Both the position numbers and the translations under genes were made by a program. Under the pieces are notes generated by a model. That model saw only the letters and a list, made by a program, of their open reading frames with translations. It was not told the DNA's origin and did not search any database. From Faecalibacterium hattorii (lineage in GTDB: Bacteria; Bacillota; Clostridia; Oscillospirales; Ruminococcaceae): 64,000 nt of DNA. The stretch covers positions 1-64,000 of the forward strand of contig NZ_PRLC01000016.1 of the NCBI RefSeq assembly GCF_003287455.1. The letters run 5' to 3'. Each line of letters starts with the position of its first letter. Positions within the stretch are counted from its first letter, which is position 1. Shown here piece after piece: positions 8,013 through 16,445 of the stretch.

Positions 8013-8360
8013 ATGACGCTCGAAGAATGCTACACCGCCATGGGCGCGAATTATCAGGATGTGCTCAAGCGGTTCTATAAGTCGGATATGATCCGCCGCT
8101 TTGTCAAAATGTTTTTGCAGGACGACAGTTTCCGTCTGCTGACCGACGCCATGGCCAAGCAGGACGTGAAAGAGGCGTTCCGTGCCGCGCACACCCTGAA
8201 GGGCGTCTGCCTCAACCTCGGCTTCGACAACCTCAGCTCCCCGGCGGTAGCCCTGACGGAGATCCTCCGCGCAGGAACGTTTGAAGGCGCTGCGGAGCAG
8301 TATGCTATCGTGAAAACCGAATACGACCGCACCATCAAGGCCATCAAGGCCCTTGATTAA
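8013..8360 (+). CDS. Histidine phosphotransfer (Hpt) domain protein
   Basis: A 115-residue, almost purely helical protein with the Hpt signature AHTLKGVCLNLGF; the phosphorylatable His is near residue 60. Hpt proteins shuttle phosphate between receiver domains in phosphorelays. The divergent neighbour carries a receiver domain and is the obvious candidate partner; this is inference from position only, since no histidine kinase is nearby. The start follows AGGGGGA. A terminator follows the stop. Confidence 0.85.
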   Translation: MTLEECYTAMGANYQDVLKRFYKSDMIRRFVKMFLQDDSFRLLTDAMAKQDVKEAFRAAHTLKGVCLNLGFDNLSSPAVALTEILRAGTFEGAAEQYAIVKTEYDRTIKAIKALD

Positions 8361-8372
8361 GGTGCGCATTCT

Positions 8373-8401
8373 GAGCCGCGGGGTCACCGGGGCTCTTTTT
8401 T
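8373..8401 (+). terminator. Terminator after the Hpt gene
   Basis: GAGCC (8373-8377) pairs with GGCTC (8391-8395) with an inner CGG/CCG stem, followed by six Ts. It separates the Hpt gene from the solute-binding-protein gene. Confidence 0.75.
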
Positions 8402-8450
8402 ACGGGGTCCGGGCCGGAGATGCCCGCCCCGCGCAGGGGAAGGAAACCGT

Positions 8451-9878
8451 ATGAAACTTCACTTTCGTTCTTTGGTCAGCATCGCACTGAGTGCTGCGCT
8501 CTTGCTGGGCTGTGTGGGTTGCGGCGGCGCCCCCAAGGCAGCCACCACCATTACCGTCTGGACCTACTACAGCGGCGACCAGCTCACCAGCTTCAATGAG
8601 CTGGTGGACGAATTCAATTCCACCGTCGGGCAGGAAAAGCACATCGTGGTCAAAAGCTCCAGCCAAGGCAGCGTGACCGATCTTGAGACCAATGTGCTGG
8701 CCGCTGCCAAGGGCGAAGTGGGCGCTGCCGCCCTGCCCAACATCTACTCCGGCTATGCGGATATGGCCTACGACCTCGACCAGCTCGGCGAGGTCGTGGA
8801 TCTGGCCCCCTACCTGACGGATAAGGAAAAGGCCGCCTATGTGGACGGCTTTTTAAAAGAAGGCGACCTGATGAACAACGGCGAGCTGAAGGTCTTCCCC
8901 GTGGCGAAATCCACCGAGCTGTTCTACCTGAACGCGACCGACTGGGCTCCCTTCGCCGCCGCCACCGGCGTGACCTATGACGACCTTGCCACCGTAGAGG
9001 GCGTGACCGAAGCAGCCCACAAATACTACGACTGGACCGACGCCCAGACCGACACCCCCAACGACGGCAAGGCTTTCTTCGGCCGCGACGCGCTGGCGAA
9101 CTACCTGTTCTGCGGCGCGCAGGAGCTGGGCGTGACCATCTTTGATGCCGAGAACGGCGTCATGACCCTGAACCTTGACAAAGACGTGATGCGCAAGCTG
9201 TGGGACAACTACTATGTTCCCTTCCTCAAGGGTTGGTTCGGGGCCAGCGGCCGCTTCCGCAGCGATGACGTGAAGACCGGCAACCTGCTTTCCTACGTAG
9301 GTTCCTCGTCCAGTTCCACCTTCTTCCCCAAGCAGGTGCTGACCAGTGACACCGAGAGCCACGACATTGAGATAGCGGTCCTGCCCTGCCCCAGCTTCTC
9401 TGGCTGCGCCCCCGTTGCCGCCCAGCAGGGTGCCGGCATGATCGTGACCAAGGGCACCGATGCCCAGATCGAAGCCAGCGTGGAATTTTTGAAGTGGTTT
9501 ACCCAGCCGGAAAATAACATCGCCTTCTCGGTCAGCTCCGGTTACCTGCCCGTGACCCACGCCGCCGCCAGTCTCGACGCCATCCGGTCCAGCGGGCTGG
9601 AGCTGTCCGACTCCATCACCACGGTGCTGGGTCTCTCGCTGAATGCCGTGGAGAACGACCACCTGTACACCACCCACGCCTTCCCGGAGGGTTCCACGGC
9701 CCGCAACAAATTGCAGTACGCCATGGAGGACGCCGCCGAAGCCGACCGCGCCACGGTCGAGGAGCGGATCGCCGCCGGGCAGACCCCCGAAGAAGCCGAG
9801 GCCGAATTCTTGACCGACGACTATTTTGACCAGTGGTACGAGGCCACCCGCACCACACTGGAAGCCTTTGCGGGCTGA
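8451..9878 (+). CDS. Extracellular solute-binding lipoprotein without a transporter, linked to a c-di-GMP protein
   Basis: The 475-residue protein has a Sec signal peptide with lipobox LLGC (alternative CVGC three residues on) and a mature ABC sugar-type solute-binding fold: TITVWTYYSGDQ near 33, and later FLKWFTQPENN and the hinge-region SSGYLPVT. No permease or ATPase genes are adjacent. Instead it lies 34 nt upstream of a membrane GGDEF-EAL protein with an extracellular sensor. The likely role is therefore ligand capture for signalling rather than uptake; that is inference from gene order. Its own promoter is not obvious and transcription may start between the terminator at 8401 and the start at 8451. 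Confidence 0.85.
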   Translation: MKLHFRSLVSIALSAALLLGCVGCGGAPKAATTITVWTYYSGDQLTSFNELVDEFNSTVGQEKHIVVKSSSQGSVTDLETNVLAAAKGEVGAAALPNIYSGYADMAYDLDQLGEVVDLAPYLTDKEKAAYVDGFLKEGDLMNNGELKVFPVAKSTELFYLNATDWAPFAAATGVTYDDLATVEGVTEAAHKYYDWTDAQTDTPNDGKAFFGRDALANYLFCGAQELGVTIFDAENGVMTLNLDKDVMRKLWDNYYVPFLKGWFGASGRFRSDDVKTGNLLSYVGSSSSSTFFPKQVLTSDTESHDIEIAVLPCPSFSGCAPVAAQQGAGMIVTKGTDAQIEASVEFLKWFTQPENNIAFSVSSGYLPVTHAAASLDAIRSSGLELSDSITTVLGLSLNAVENDHLYTTHAFPEGSTARNKLQYAMEDAAEADRATVEERIAAGQTPEEAEAEFLTDDYFDQWYEATRTTLEAFAG

Positions 9879-9912
9879 ATGGATCATTTGATTTGAAAGG
9901 AGCACCCGCCCT

Positions 9913-12900
9913 ATGGGGATCTCATCCCAGCGCACCTCGCCGAAGAAACGCCGCGAGCGTTCCATCTTCGGCTCCATCTTCAACTCCACGATGCTGGTGG
10001 TGCTCGTCGAAGTTCTGCTGCTGGTCGCATCCATCTACCTCATGCGGGTAGGCCCGCAGCTGAACCATAATGCCGAGGATATCCTTGCCATGCAGGTGGA
10101 GACCCGCAGCGGCTACATCCAGTCCCAGTTGAACGATGCGCAGGAGCTTTCCTCCCTGACCAGCCGGATCAACACCCTGACGCAGGAACTGCTGGATAGT
10201 GGTGCCATCGACCTTGCCACGCTGGACAGCAGCAGCGACGCGGCTTACCCCCTGCTGGCGGCCGTCACCCCCAAGCTGATCTCTACCCTGCGCTCCAAGC
10301 CGGTGACGGGCATCTACCTCATCCTGAACACCCACGACCTGAACGAGCGGGCCAGCGGCGACCGGCTGCCCTCCGTCTACCTGCGGGACCTTGATCCCGA
10401 CTCTCCGCCGCCGGAAAACAACTCGGACCTGATGTTCGAGCGGGCCCCCGCCAGACTGGTGCAGACCCAGAACATCGCCACGGATAAGGCGTGGAAGCCC
10501 GCCATCACCTACCGCTCCCTCGGCGCAGAGGGGCTGGTCTACTCGTCGTTCCAGACCGCCTATGACGCGGAAACCAAGCTGGATGCCACTGCCTACGGCC
10601 ACTGGACGACCAGCCCCTATGTCATGAACGGCGATGACCGTCAGGCCATCGCCAACAGCCTCCCCCTCATCCTGCCGGACGGCACCGTTTACGGCGTGGT
10701 GGGCGTAGAGCTTCTGACCAGCTATCTGACCGAAAAAATGCCCTACAACGAGCTGCACACATCCAATTCCGGCAGTTACGCCCTGTGCTATTCGGGCACC
10801 ACCCTCCATGCAGACACCCTCACGCTCACGGCGTTTCCGGTGATGAACAGCGGCGGGCTGGATCTCAGCACCGCCCTCCAACTGACGCGGGCAGGTGCAG
10901 ACTGCTTCCGCTTTTCCAAGAACAACATCTCTTACATCGCTTCCCTCGTTCCGCTGGAGGTTTACAGCCGAAACGCCCCCTTCTACGGGGAGCACTGGTG
11001 TCTGGTGGGCATCGTGCCCTCCTCCGCCCTCTTCGCCTTTGCCCAGCGAGTGCAGCAGCTGCTGTTTTTGACCGTGCTGCTCACCCTCATCGCGGGCTTT
11101 GTTGCCAGTTGGCTGGTCAGTGAGCGGATGTCCAAGCCCGTGGCCCAGCTCTCGGCGGAAGTGGCCAAGGCGCAAAACGCGGCGGCACTGCCCCAGCTTT
11201 CCACCACCGGCATCGCCGAGGTGGACCAGTTTGCTTCCGCCATCAGCCAGCTTTCTTCGGATATGCTGGCCTCCTCCACCCGCTTTCTGCGGATCATGGA
11301 GATGGCCAGTGTGGAGCTGGCGGGCTATGAGCTGCGCAACGACAGCGTTTATGTCACCGACAACTTCTTCCGGATGCTCGGCGTCCAAACGCCTGACCCC
11401 CTGACCCCCTCTTCCTTCCGCGCCGCCCTCTCAGCGGTAGCCCACAGCAGCCTGTACCGCACCACTTCCATCGGCAGTTCCATTTTCACCATTGCGCAGC
11501 CGGACGGCAATGTGCAGTACATCGTCCTCCGCGTCACCCGCATTGTGGCGGAGACGCCCTCGGAGGTGGGTCTGCTGGAGGATGTCACCTCCGCCATTCT
11601 GGAGCAGCAGCGCATCGAGCGTGAGCGCGATTACGACATCCTGACCGGCCTGTACAACCGTCAGGCCTTCAACCGGGTCTGCGCCGATCTCTTCGCCCAT
11701 CCCGACCGGCTGCGCTGCGCGGCCCTGCTGATGATGGACCTCGACAACCTCAAGCACATCAACGACACCTACGGCCACGACTGGGGCGACCAGTACATCC
11801 GCCAGACCGGTCAGTGCTTCGCTGCCAACACCCCCAAGGGCACCGTCTGCTCCCGCCTGTCCGGCGACGAGTTCCTGCTGCTGTTCTACGGGTACGACTC
11901 GCAGGACGCCATCCGCAAAGAGTTGAGCACCCTGAACGGGGCCCTGCGGGCCAGTTGTTCCACCCTGCCCAACGGCAAGACGCTGAACATCAGCATTTCC
12001 GGCGGCGTGGCGTGGTTCCCGGAGGACGGCACCGACTTCAAGACCTTGAAGAAGTACGCCGACTTTGCGATGTATCAGGTCAAGCAGTCCCACAAGGGCC
12101 ACACCGGCGACTTCGACATCGGCGTGTACCACCGGGAGGAGTACGCCGCCCAGACCCAGCGCGAGTTCGAACAGCTGCTGCGGGAAGAACTGGTGACCTA
12201 CTATTTCCAGCCCATCTTCTCGGCCCACAGCGGGCGGGTCGCCGCCTACGAGGCGCTGATGCGGGTGAACATGCCCACCATCACCTCCCCCTCGCAGGTC
12301 ATGACGCTGGCCCACGAGCTGGACCGGCTGTACGACATCGAGCGGATCACCCTGTTCAAATCCGGCGAGATCTACGAGCAATTGCAGCAGAAGGGTCTGC
12401 TCCAGAAGGGGGCCTTCCTCTTCGTCAATTCCATCGCCAATGTCAGCCTGACCCCCGCAGACGTGGCCAAGTATCAGCGCCGTTTCCCCGAACTGCTCAA
12501 GTATCTGGTGGTGGAGATCACCGAACAGGAGGATCTGGACCGCGATTCTCTGGAACGGAAGCGGAACGTGCCGGGCTTCTCCGGCTCCTTCGCGCTGGAT
12601 GATTACGGCAGCGGCTACAGCAACGAGCTGAACCTTCTGGCGCTGGCTCCCCGGTACATCAAGATCGACATTTCCATCGTCCGCGGCATCGACACCGACC
12701 GCGACAAACAGCAGATCGTTTCCAATATCGTAGACTATGCCCACGCCCGCAGTATGCAGCTGATCGCGGAGGGCATTGAGAACGACGCTGAACTGCGCAA
12801 GGTCATCGACCTCGGCGTGGACCTGCTGCAGGGCTTCTACCTCGGCCGCCCCGCTGCAGTGCCTGCCCCCCTCGCGCAGCCCGCACTGGATACCATCCGC

Positions 12901-12933
12901 AGGATCCACACCCGGAATTCCAGTGCCGGGTGA
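9913..12933 (+). CDS. Membrane-anchored GGDEF-EAL protein with extracellular sensor
   Basis: A 1006-residue protein. After a basic N-terminus there is a membrane segment (about 24-44), a ~340-residue extracellular Cache-like domain, a second membrane segment (about 384-405), a HAMP-like linker, a PAS-like stretch, a GGDEF domain (about 575-735) and an EAL domain (about 755-985). The GGDEF motif is altered to SGDEF and no RxxD inhibitory site precedes it. The EAL domain keeps the key residues: YEALMR, VEITEQE, DDYGSGYS, IKID, AEGIEN and LLQGFYLGRP. It is therefore predicted to be a c-di-GMP phosphodiesterase, with the cyclase domain perhaps regulatory. It is probably co-transcribed with the upstream solute-binding lipoprotein. 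The start at 9913 follows AAAGGAG. Confidence 0.87.
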   Translation: MGISSQRTSPKKRRERSIFGSIFNSTMLVVLVEVLLLVASIYLMRVGPQLNHNAEDILAMQVETRSGYIQSQLNDAQELSSLTSRINTLTQELLDSGAIDLATLDSSSDAAYPLLAAVTPKLISTLRSKPVTGIYLILNTHDLNERASGDRLPSVYLRDLDPDSPPPENNSDLMFERAPARLVQTQNIATDKAWKPAITYRSLGAEGLVYSSFQTAYDAETKLDATAYGHWTTSPYVMNGDDRQAIANSLPLILPDGTVYGVVGVELLTSYLTEKMPYNELHTSNSGSYALCYSGTTLHADTLTLTAFPVMNSGGLDLSTALQLTRAGADCFRFSKNNISYIASLVPLEVYSRNAPFYGEHWCLVGIVPSSALFAFAQRVQQLLFLTVLLTLIAGFVASWLVSERMSKPVAQLSAEVAKAQNAAALPQLSTTGIAEVDQFASAISQLSSDMLASSTRFLRIMEMASVELAGYELRNDSVYVTDNFFRMLGVQTPDPLTPSSFRAALSAVAHSSLYRTTSIGSSIFTIAQPDGNVQYIVLRVTRIVAETPSEVGLLEDVTSAILEQQRIERERDYDILTGLYNRQAFNRVCADLFAHPDRLRCAALLMMDLDNLKHINDTYGHDWGDQYIRQTGQCFAANTPKGTVCSRLSGDEFLLLFYGYDSQDAIRKELSTLNGALRASCSTLPNGKTLNISISGGVAWFPEDGTDFKTLKKYADFAMYQVKQSHKGHTGDFDIGVYHREEYAAQTQREFEQLLREELVTYYFQPIFSAHSGRVAAYEALMRVNMPTITSPSQVMTLAHELDRLYDIERITLFKSGEIYEQLQQKGLLQKGAFLFVNSIANVSLTPADVAKYQRRFPELLKYLVVEITEQEDLDRDSLERKRNVPGFSGSFALDDYGSGYSNELNLLALAPRYIKIDISIVRGIDTDRDKQQIVSNIVDYAHARSMQLIAEGIENDAELRKVIDLGVDLLQGFYLGRPAAVPAPLAQPALDTIRRIHTRNSSAG

Positions 12934-12948
12934 TCGGCAGCAGCTTCC

Positions 12949-13776
12949 TCAGTGCTTCCCCAACTGCCAGAACGCAACGGCGCTGGCGGCGGCGACATTC
13001 AGCGAATCGACGCCGTGGGACATGGGGATCTTGACCGTGTAATCACAGGCAGCAATGGTGGAGTGGGCCAGCCCGTCGCCCTCGGTGCCCAGCACGATGG
13101 CAAGCTTCGGCTCAGCGGCAAGAGCCTCGTCGTCGATGCTCACCGAGCGGTCGCTCAGGGCCATGGCCGCGGTCTTAAAGCCGAGGGCATGGAGCTGCGC
13201 CAGCCCCTTTTCGGGCCAGTCGGCGGGCGTTTCGCCAAGCTGCGCCCACGGCACCTGAAACACCGTGCCCATGCTCACCCGCACCGCGCGACGGCAGAGC
13301 GGGTCGCAGCAGGAGGGGTTGATGAGGACGGCGTCCATGTTCAGCGCCGCCGCACTGCGGAAGATCGCCCCCACGTTGGTGGAATCCACAATGCCTTCCA
13401 GCACCGCCACCCGCTTAGCGTCCCAGCAAAGCTCCTCCACGCTGCGGGGAGCCGGGCGGCGGAAGGCGCAGAGCACGCCCCGCGTCAGCTCAAAGCCGGT
13501 CAGCGCGGCCAGCAGCTCTCGGTCTGCGGTGTAGACCGGCGCATCCCCGCAGCGGGTCAGGATCTCCGCCGCCGGGCCGGTGATCTGTTTGCGCTCCATG
13601 AGCAGCGAAACGGGCTGGTATCCGGCATCCAGCGCACGGGAGATCACCTTGGGGCTCTCGGCGATGAAGATGCCTTTTTCCGGTTCCAGCCGGTTCCGGA
13701 GCTGGTTCTGCGTCAGGCGGGCGTAGGGGTCCAGCTCCGGCGCGTGAAAATCGGTGATCTCGACGATGTTCGGCAT
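12949..13776 (-). CDS. TrmH/SpoU-family RNA 2'-O-ribose methyltransferase
   Basis: This 275-residue protein has an N-terminal substrate-binding part (about 1-110; NRLEPEKGIFIAES) and a SPOUT catalytic domain with the family motifs VLEGIVDSTNVGAIFRSA (about 128-145), IVLGTEGDGL near 223 and IPMSHGVDSLNVAAASAVA at the C-terminus, which form the S-adenosylmethionine knot. The RNA target (tRNA or rRNA) cannot be told from sequence. The start at 13776 follows AAGGAGAAA. It converges on the GGDEF-EAL gene with only 15 nt between stops. Confidence 0.88.
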   Translation of the reverse strand: MPNIVEITDFHAPELDPYARLTQNQLRNRLEPEKGIFIAESPKVISRALDAGYQPVSLLMERKQITGPAAEILTRCGDAPVYTADRELLAALTGFELTRGVLCAFRRPAPRSVEELCWDAKRVAVLEGIVDSTNVGAIFRSAAALNMDAVLINPSCCDPLCRRAVRVSMGTVFQVPWAQLGETPADWPEKGLAQLHALGFKTAAMALSDRSVSIDDEALAAEPKLAIVLGTEGDGLAHSTIAACDYTVKIPMSHGVDSLNVAAASAVAFWQLGKH

Positions 13777-13897
13777 AAAAATTTCTCCTTCGGTTCCTTG
13801 ATGGCTCCTATTGTAGCACAACCGGCGCTCCATTGCAAAAGCATGGCTGCCATGTGGGATTTACATGGTCGTTCTTGCCAAAAATCGCGCTCAGATT

Positions 13898-13926
13898 TTG
13901 ACAAATCCAACAAATTGCGCTATCAT
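13898..13926 (+). promoter_or_regulatory. Promoter of the DUF1275 gene
   Basis: Perfect TTGACA (13898-13903), 17-bp spacer, TATCAT (13921-13926). The start codon follows about 30 nt later. Confidence 0.85.
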
Positions 13927-13958
13927 AGACTGGAACTTGTGAAGAGGGGGAAATTTTC

Positions 13959-14681
13959 GTGTCCATCAGCAAAAAACTGTCCCACAACGGGCAGATGTCC
14001 GAAGCGTTCTGCACCGCGATCTTCCTGTCGCTTTCCGGCGGATTGCAGGATGTTTACACCTATTTGTATCGCGGCAAAGTTTTCGCCAACGCTCAGACCG
14101 GCAACATTGTGCTGTGCGGCGTGAAGCTGGTCGAAGGCGACTGGGGGGCCGTGTTGCACTATCTGGTGCCGCTCTGCTTCTTCGCGCTGGGCGTTTTTGC
14201 GGCGGAACTGCTGCGCCAGAAATTCCGGCAGATGCAGCGGCTCCACTGGCGGCAGTTGGTGGTGCTGTGCGAAATTTTGATGCTCTTCGTGGTGGGCTTC
14301 TTCCCGCAGGAATGGAATCTGGTGGCCAACGCCCTCGTCTCCTTCGCCTGTGCGATGCAGGTACAGGCCTTCCGTAAGGTGAACGGCTACGCCTTTGCCA
14401 GCACCATGTGCATCGGCAACCTGCGCAGCGGCATGGACTCTCTGTGCAGTTGGCTCGTGGCGGGCAACCGCGCCGCCAAGGACAAGGCGCTCCACTACTT
14501 TGCCATCATCTTCCTGTTCGCGCTGGGCGCAGCCCTCGGCAGCGTGGCGCTGAATTTCTGCGGGGCCAAGGCCATCTGGTTCTCCTGCCTGCTGCTGACT
14601 GTCAGCTTCTGCCTGATGTTCCTGAAAGAAGATGTGGAAGAGATCAAAGAGGATCTTGAAAAGCTGGAAGCAAAGCATTGA
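13959..14681 (+). CDS. DUF1275 (YoaK-like) membrane protein
   Basis: A 240-residue integral membrane protein with about six hydrophobic segments and the family's N-terminal signature: a first helix with SLSGGLQDVYTYLYRGKVFA, then AQTGNIV. The C-terminus is acidic and lysine-rich. The biochemical function of DUF1275 proteins is not established. The start is a GTG at 13959 with AGAGGGGG 8 nt upstream. It is transcribed alone from a strong promoter. Confidence 0.85.
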   Translation: MSISKKLSHNGQMSEAFCTAIFLSLSGGLQDVYTYLYRGKVFANAQTGNIVLCGVKLVEGDWGAVLHYLVPLCFFALGVFAAELLRQKFRQMQRLHWRQLVVLCEILMLFVVGFFPQEWNLVANALVSFACAMQVQAFRKVNGYAFASTMCIGNLRSGMDSLCSWLVAGNRAAKDKALHYFAIIFLFALGAALGSVALNFCGAKAIWFSCLLLTVSFCLMFLKEDVEEIKEDLEKLEAKH

Positions 14682-14773
14682 CCGCTCCATCTCCCCACCG
14701 GGCTGCATCCAGCCTTATACCGCCTATTCCGCACGGTGCGGGCTGATTTTCCGTTTTTGGCACTGATTTTTCA

Positions 14774-14802
14774 TTGCGCTGCTCGGCTTGATATGGTATA
14801 CT
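14774..14802 (+). promoter_or_regulatory. Promoter of the DUF1846 gene
   Basis: TTGCGC (14774-14779), 17-bp spacer, TATACT (14797-14802). Transcription would begin near 14809, just before the leader hairpin. Confidence 0.7.
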
Positions 14803-14822
14803 AACTCTATGTGTTGAAACTT

Positions 14823-14862
14823 CCGGCGGCGGCCCACGGTGTAACAGCCGCCGCCGGGTTTG
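14823..14862 (+). promoter_or_regulatory. Leader hairpin of the DUF1846 gene
   Basis: An 11-bp perfect GC stem CCGGCGGCGGC (14823-14833) / GCCGCCGCCGG (14847-14857) is followed by GTTTGTT. It lies between the promoter and the ribosome binding site (AATAGGAGC). It is terminator-like, though the T-run is interrupted. Confidence 0.6.
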
Positions 14863-14884
14863 TTACAAAGAATAGGAGCAACGA

Positions 14885-16375
14885 ATGAAAAAAGGATTTG
14901 ACAACGACAAATACCTTCAGATGCAGTCGGAGCACATCCGGGAGCGGATCGCGCAGTTCGACAACAAGCTGTATCTGGAATTCGGCGGCAAGCTGTTCGA
15001 TGACTACCACGCCTCCCGCGTGCTGCCCGGCTTCCAGCCGGACTCCAAGCTGCAGATGCTGCTGCAGCTCAAGGATCAGGCTGAGATCGTCATCGTCATC
15101 AGCGCCGAGGACATCGTAAGCAACAAGGTGCGCGGCGATTACGGCATTACTTACGACCTCGACGTGCTGCGCCTCATCGACGCGTTTCAGGAGCGGGGCC
15201 TGTTCGTGGGCAGCGTGTGCGTGACCATGTACACCGCCGCCCCCGAAGTGGAGGCTTTTGAAAAGCGGTTGAACAGCCTTGGCATCCGCACCTTCCGCCA
15301 CTACAAGATCCCCGGCTATCCCAACGACGTGGCCCGCATCGTCAGCGACGAGGGCTACGGCCGGAACGACTACATCGAGACCCAGCGCCCGCTGGTGGTC
15401 ATCACGGCCCCCGGCCCCGGCAGCGGCAAGATGGCCACCTGCCTGTCCCAGCTGTACCACGAGTACAAGCGGGGCGTCAAGGCCGGTTACGCCAAGTTCG
15501 AGACCTTCCCCATCTGGAACATTCCCCTCAAGCACCCGGTCAACCTCGCGTATGAGGCCGCTACCGCCGACCTGAACGACGTGAACATGATCGACCCGTT
15601 CCATCTGGAAGCCTACGGCAAGACCGCCGTCAACTACAACCGCGACATCGAGATCTTCCCGGTGGTCAACGCGATGTTTGAGCTGATCGCGGGCAAGAGC
15701 CCCTACCACTCCCCCACCGACATGGGCGTGAACATGGCGGGCAACTGCATCATGGACGATGCCGTCTGCTGCGAGGCCTCCTGCAACGAGATCATCCGCC
15801 GTTACTTCAAGTCCCTGTGCGAGCTGAAGAACGGCGCACAGGTCCAGAGCGAGGTCTACAAGCTGGAGCTGCTGATGAATCAGGCCGGGCTTGTGCTGGG
15901 CAGCCGCCCGGTGGAACAGGCCGCCCACGCCGTCTCCGAGAAGACCGGCGGAGCCCCCGCTGCCGCCATCGAGCTGCCGGACGGCACCGTGGTCACCGGC
16001 AAGACCGGCCCCCTGCTGGGTGCGGCGTCCTCGGCCCTGCTCAATGCGCTGAAGAAGCTGGCCGGCATCGATCAGGAAGTCGATCTGGTCTCCGCCGCCG
16101 CCATCGAGCCCATCCAGACCCTGAAAACCAACTATCTGGGCAGCAAGAACCCCCGGCTGCACACCGATGAGATCCTCATTGCGCTGTCCAGCTCTGCTGC
16201 GGCCAACCCCACCGCCGCCCTTGCGCTGCGCCAGCTCTCCGCCCTGAAGGGCTGTGACATGCACTCCACGGTCATCCTGTCCAGCGTGGACACCGACACC
16301 GTGAAAAAGCTCGGCATGTACCTGACTTGTGAGCCCGCCTACGAGGAAGAGGATCGCAAGTACCACAAAAAGTAA
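14885..16375 (+). CDS. DUF1846 family protein
   Basis: A 496-residue cytosolic protein matching the DUF1846 family over its length: N-terminal KGFDNDKYLQMQSEHI, a GDYGITYDLDVLRLID stretch near 84, a nucleotide-binding-like TAPGPGSGKMATCLSQLYHEY near 181, and HSPTDMGVNMAG near 279. The role is not established; the P-loop-like GPGSGK suggests nucleotide or phosphate binding. Found widely in Firmicutes as a conserved single gene, as here. The start follows ATAGGAGC. Confidence 0.88.
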   Translation: MKKGFDNDKYLQMQSEHIRERIAQFDNKLYLEFGGKLFDDYHASRVLPGFQPDSKLQMLLQLKDQAEIVIVISAEDIVSNKVRGDYGITYDLDVLRLIDAFQERGLFVGSVCVTMYTAAPEVEAFEKRLNSLGIRTFRHYKIPGYPNDVARIVSDEGYGRNDYIETQRPLVVITAPGPGSGKMATCLSQLYHEYKRGVKAGYAKFETFPIWNIPLKHPVNLAYEAATADLNDVNMIDPFHLEAYGKTAVNYNRDIEIFPVVNAMFELIAGKSPYHSPTDMGVNMAGNCIMDDAVCCEASCNEIIRRYFKSLCELKNGAQVQSEVYKLELLMNQAGLVLGSRPVEQAAHAVSEKTGGAPAAAIELPDGTVVTGKTGPLLGAASSALLNALKKLAGIDQEVDLVSAAAIEPIQTLKTNYLGSKNPRLHTDEILIALSSSAAANPTAALALRQLSALKGCDMHSTVILSSVDTDTVKKLGMYLTCEPAYEEEDRKYHKK

Positions 16376-16390
16376 GCGTTCCGTATATAA

Positions 16391-16428
16391 AAAGCGCCCT
16401 CCGCATCGTTTGGTGCGGAGGGCGCTTT
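16391..16428. terminator. Bidirectional terminator between DUF1846 gene and pyrG
   Basis: AAAGCGCCCTCCGCA (16391-16405) pairs perfectly with TGCGGAGGGCGCTTT (16414-16428), with A- and T-tracts on both sides. Confidence 0.93.
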
Positions 16429-16445
16429 GTTGTTGATCTCGGTGA

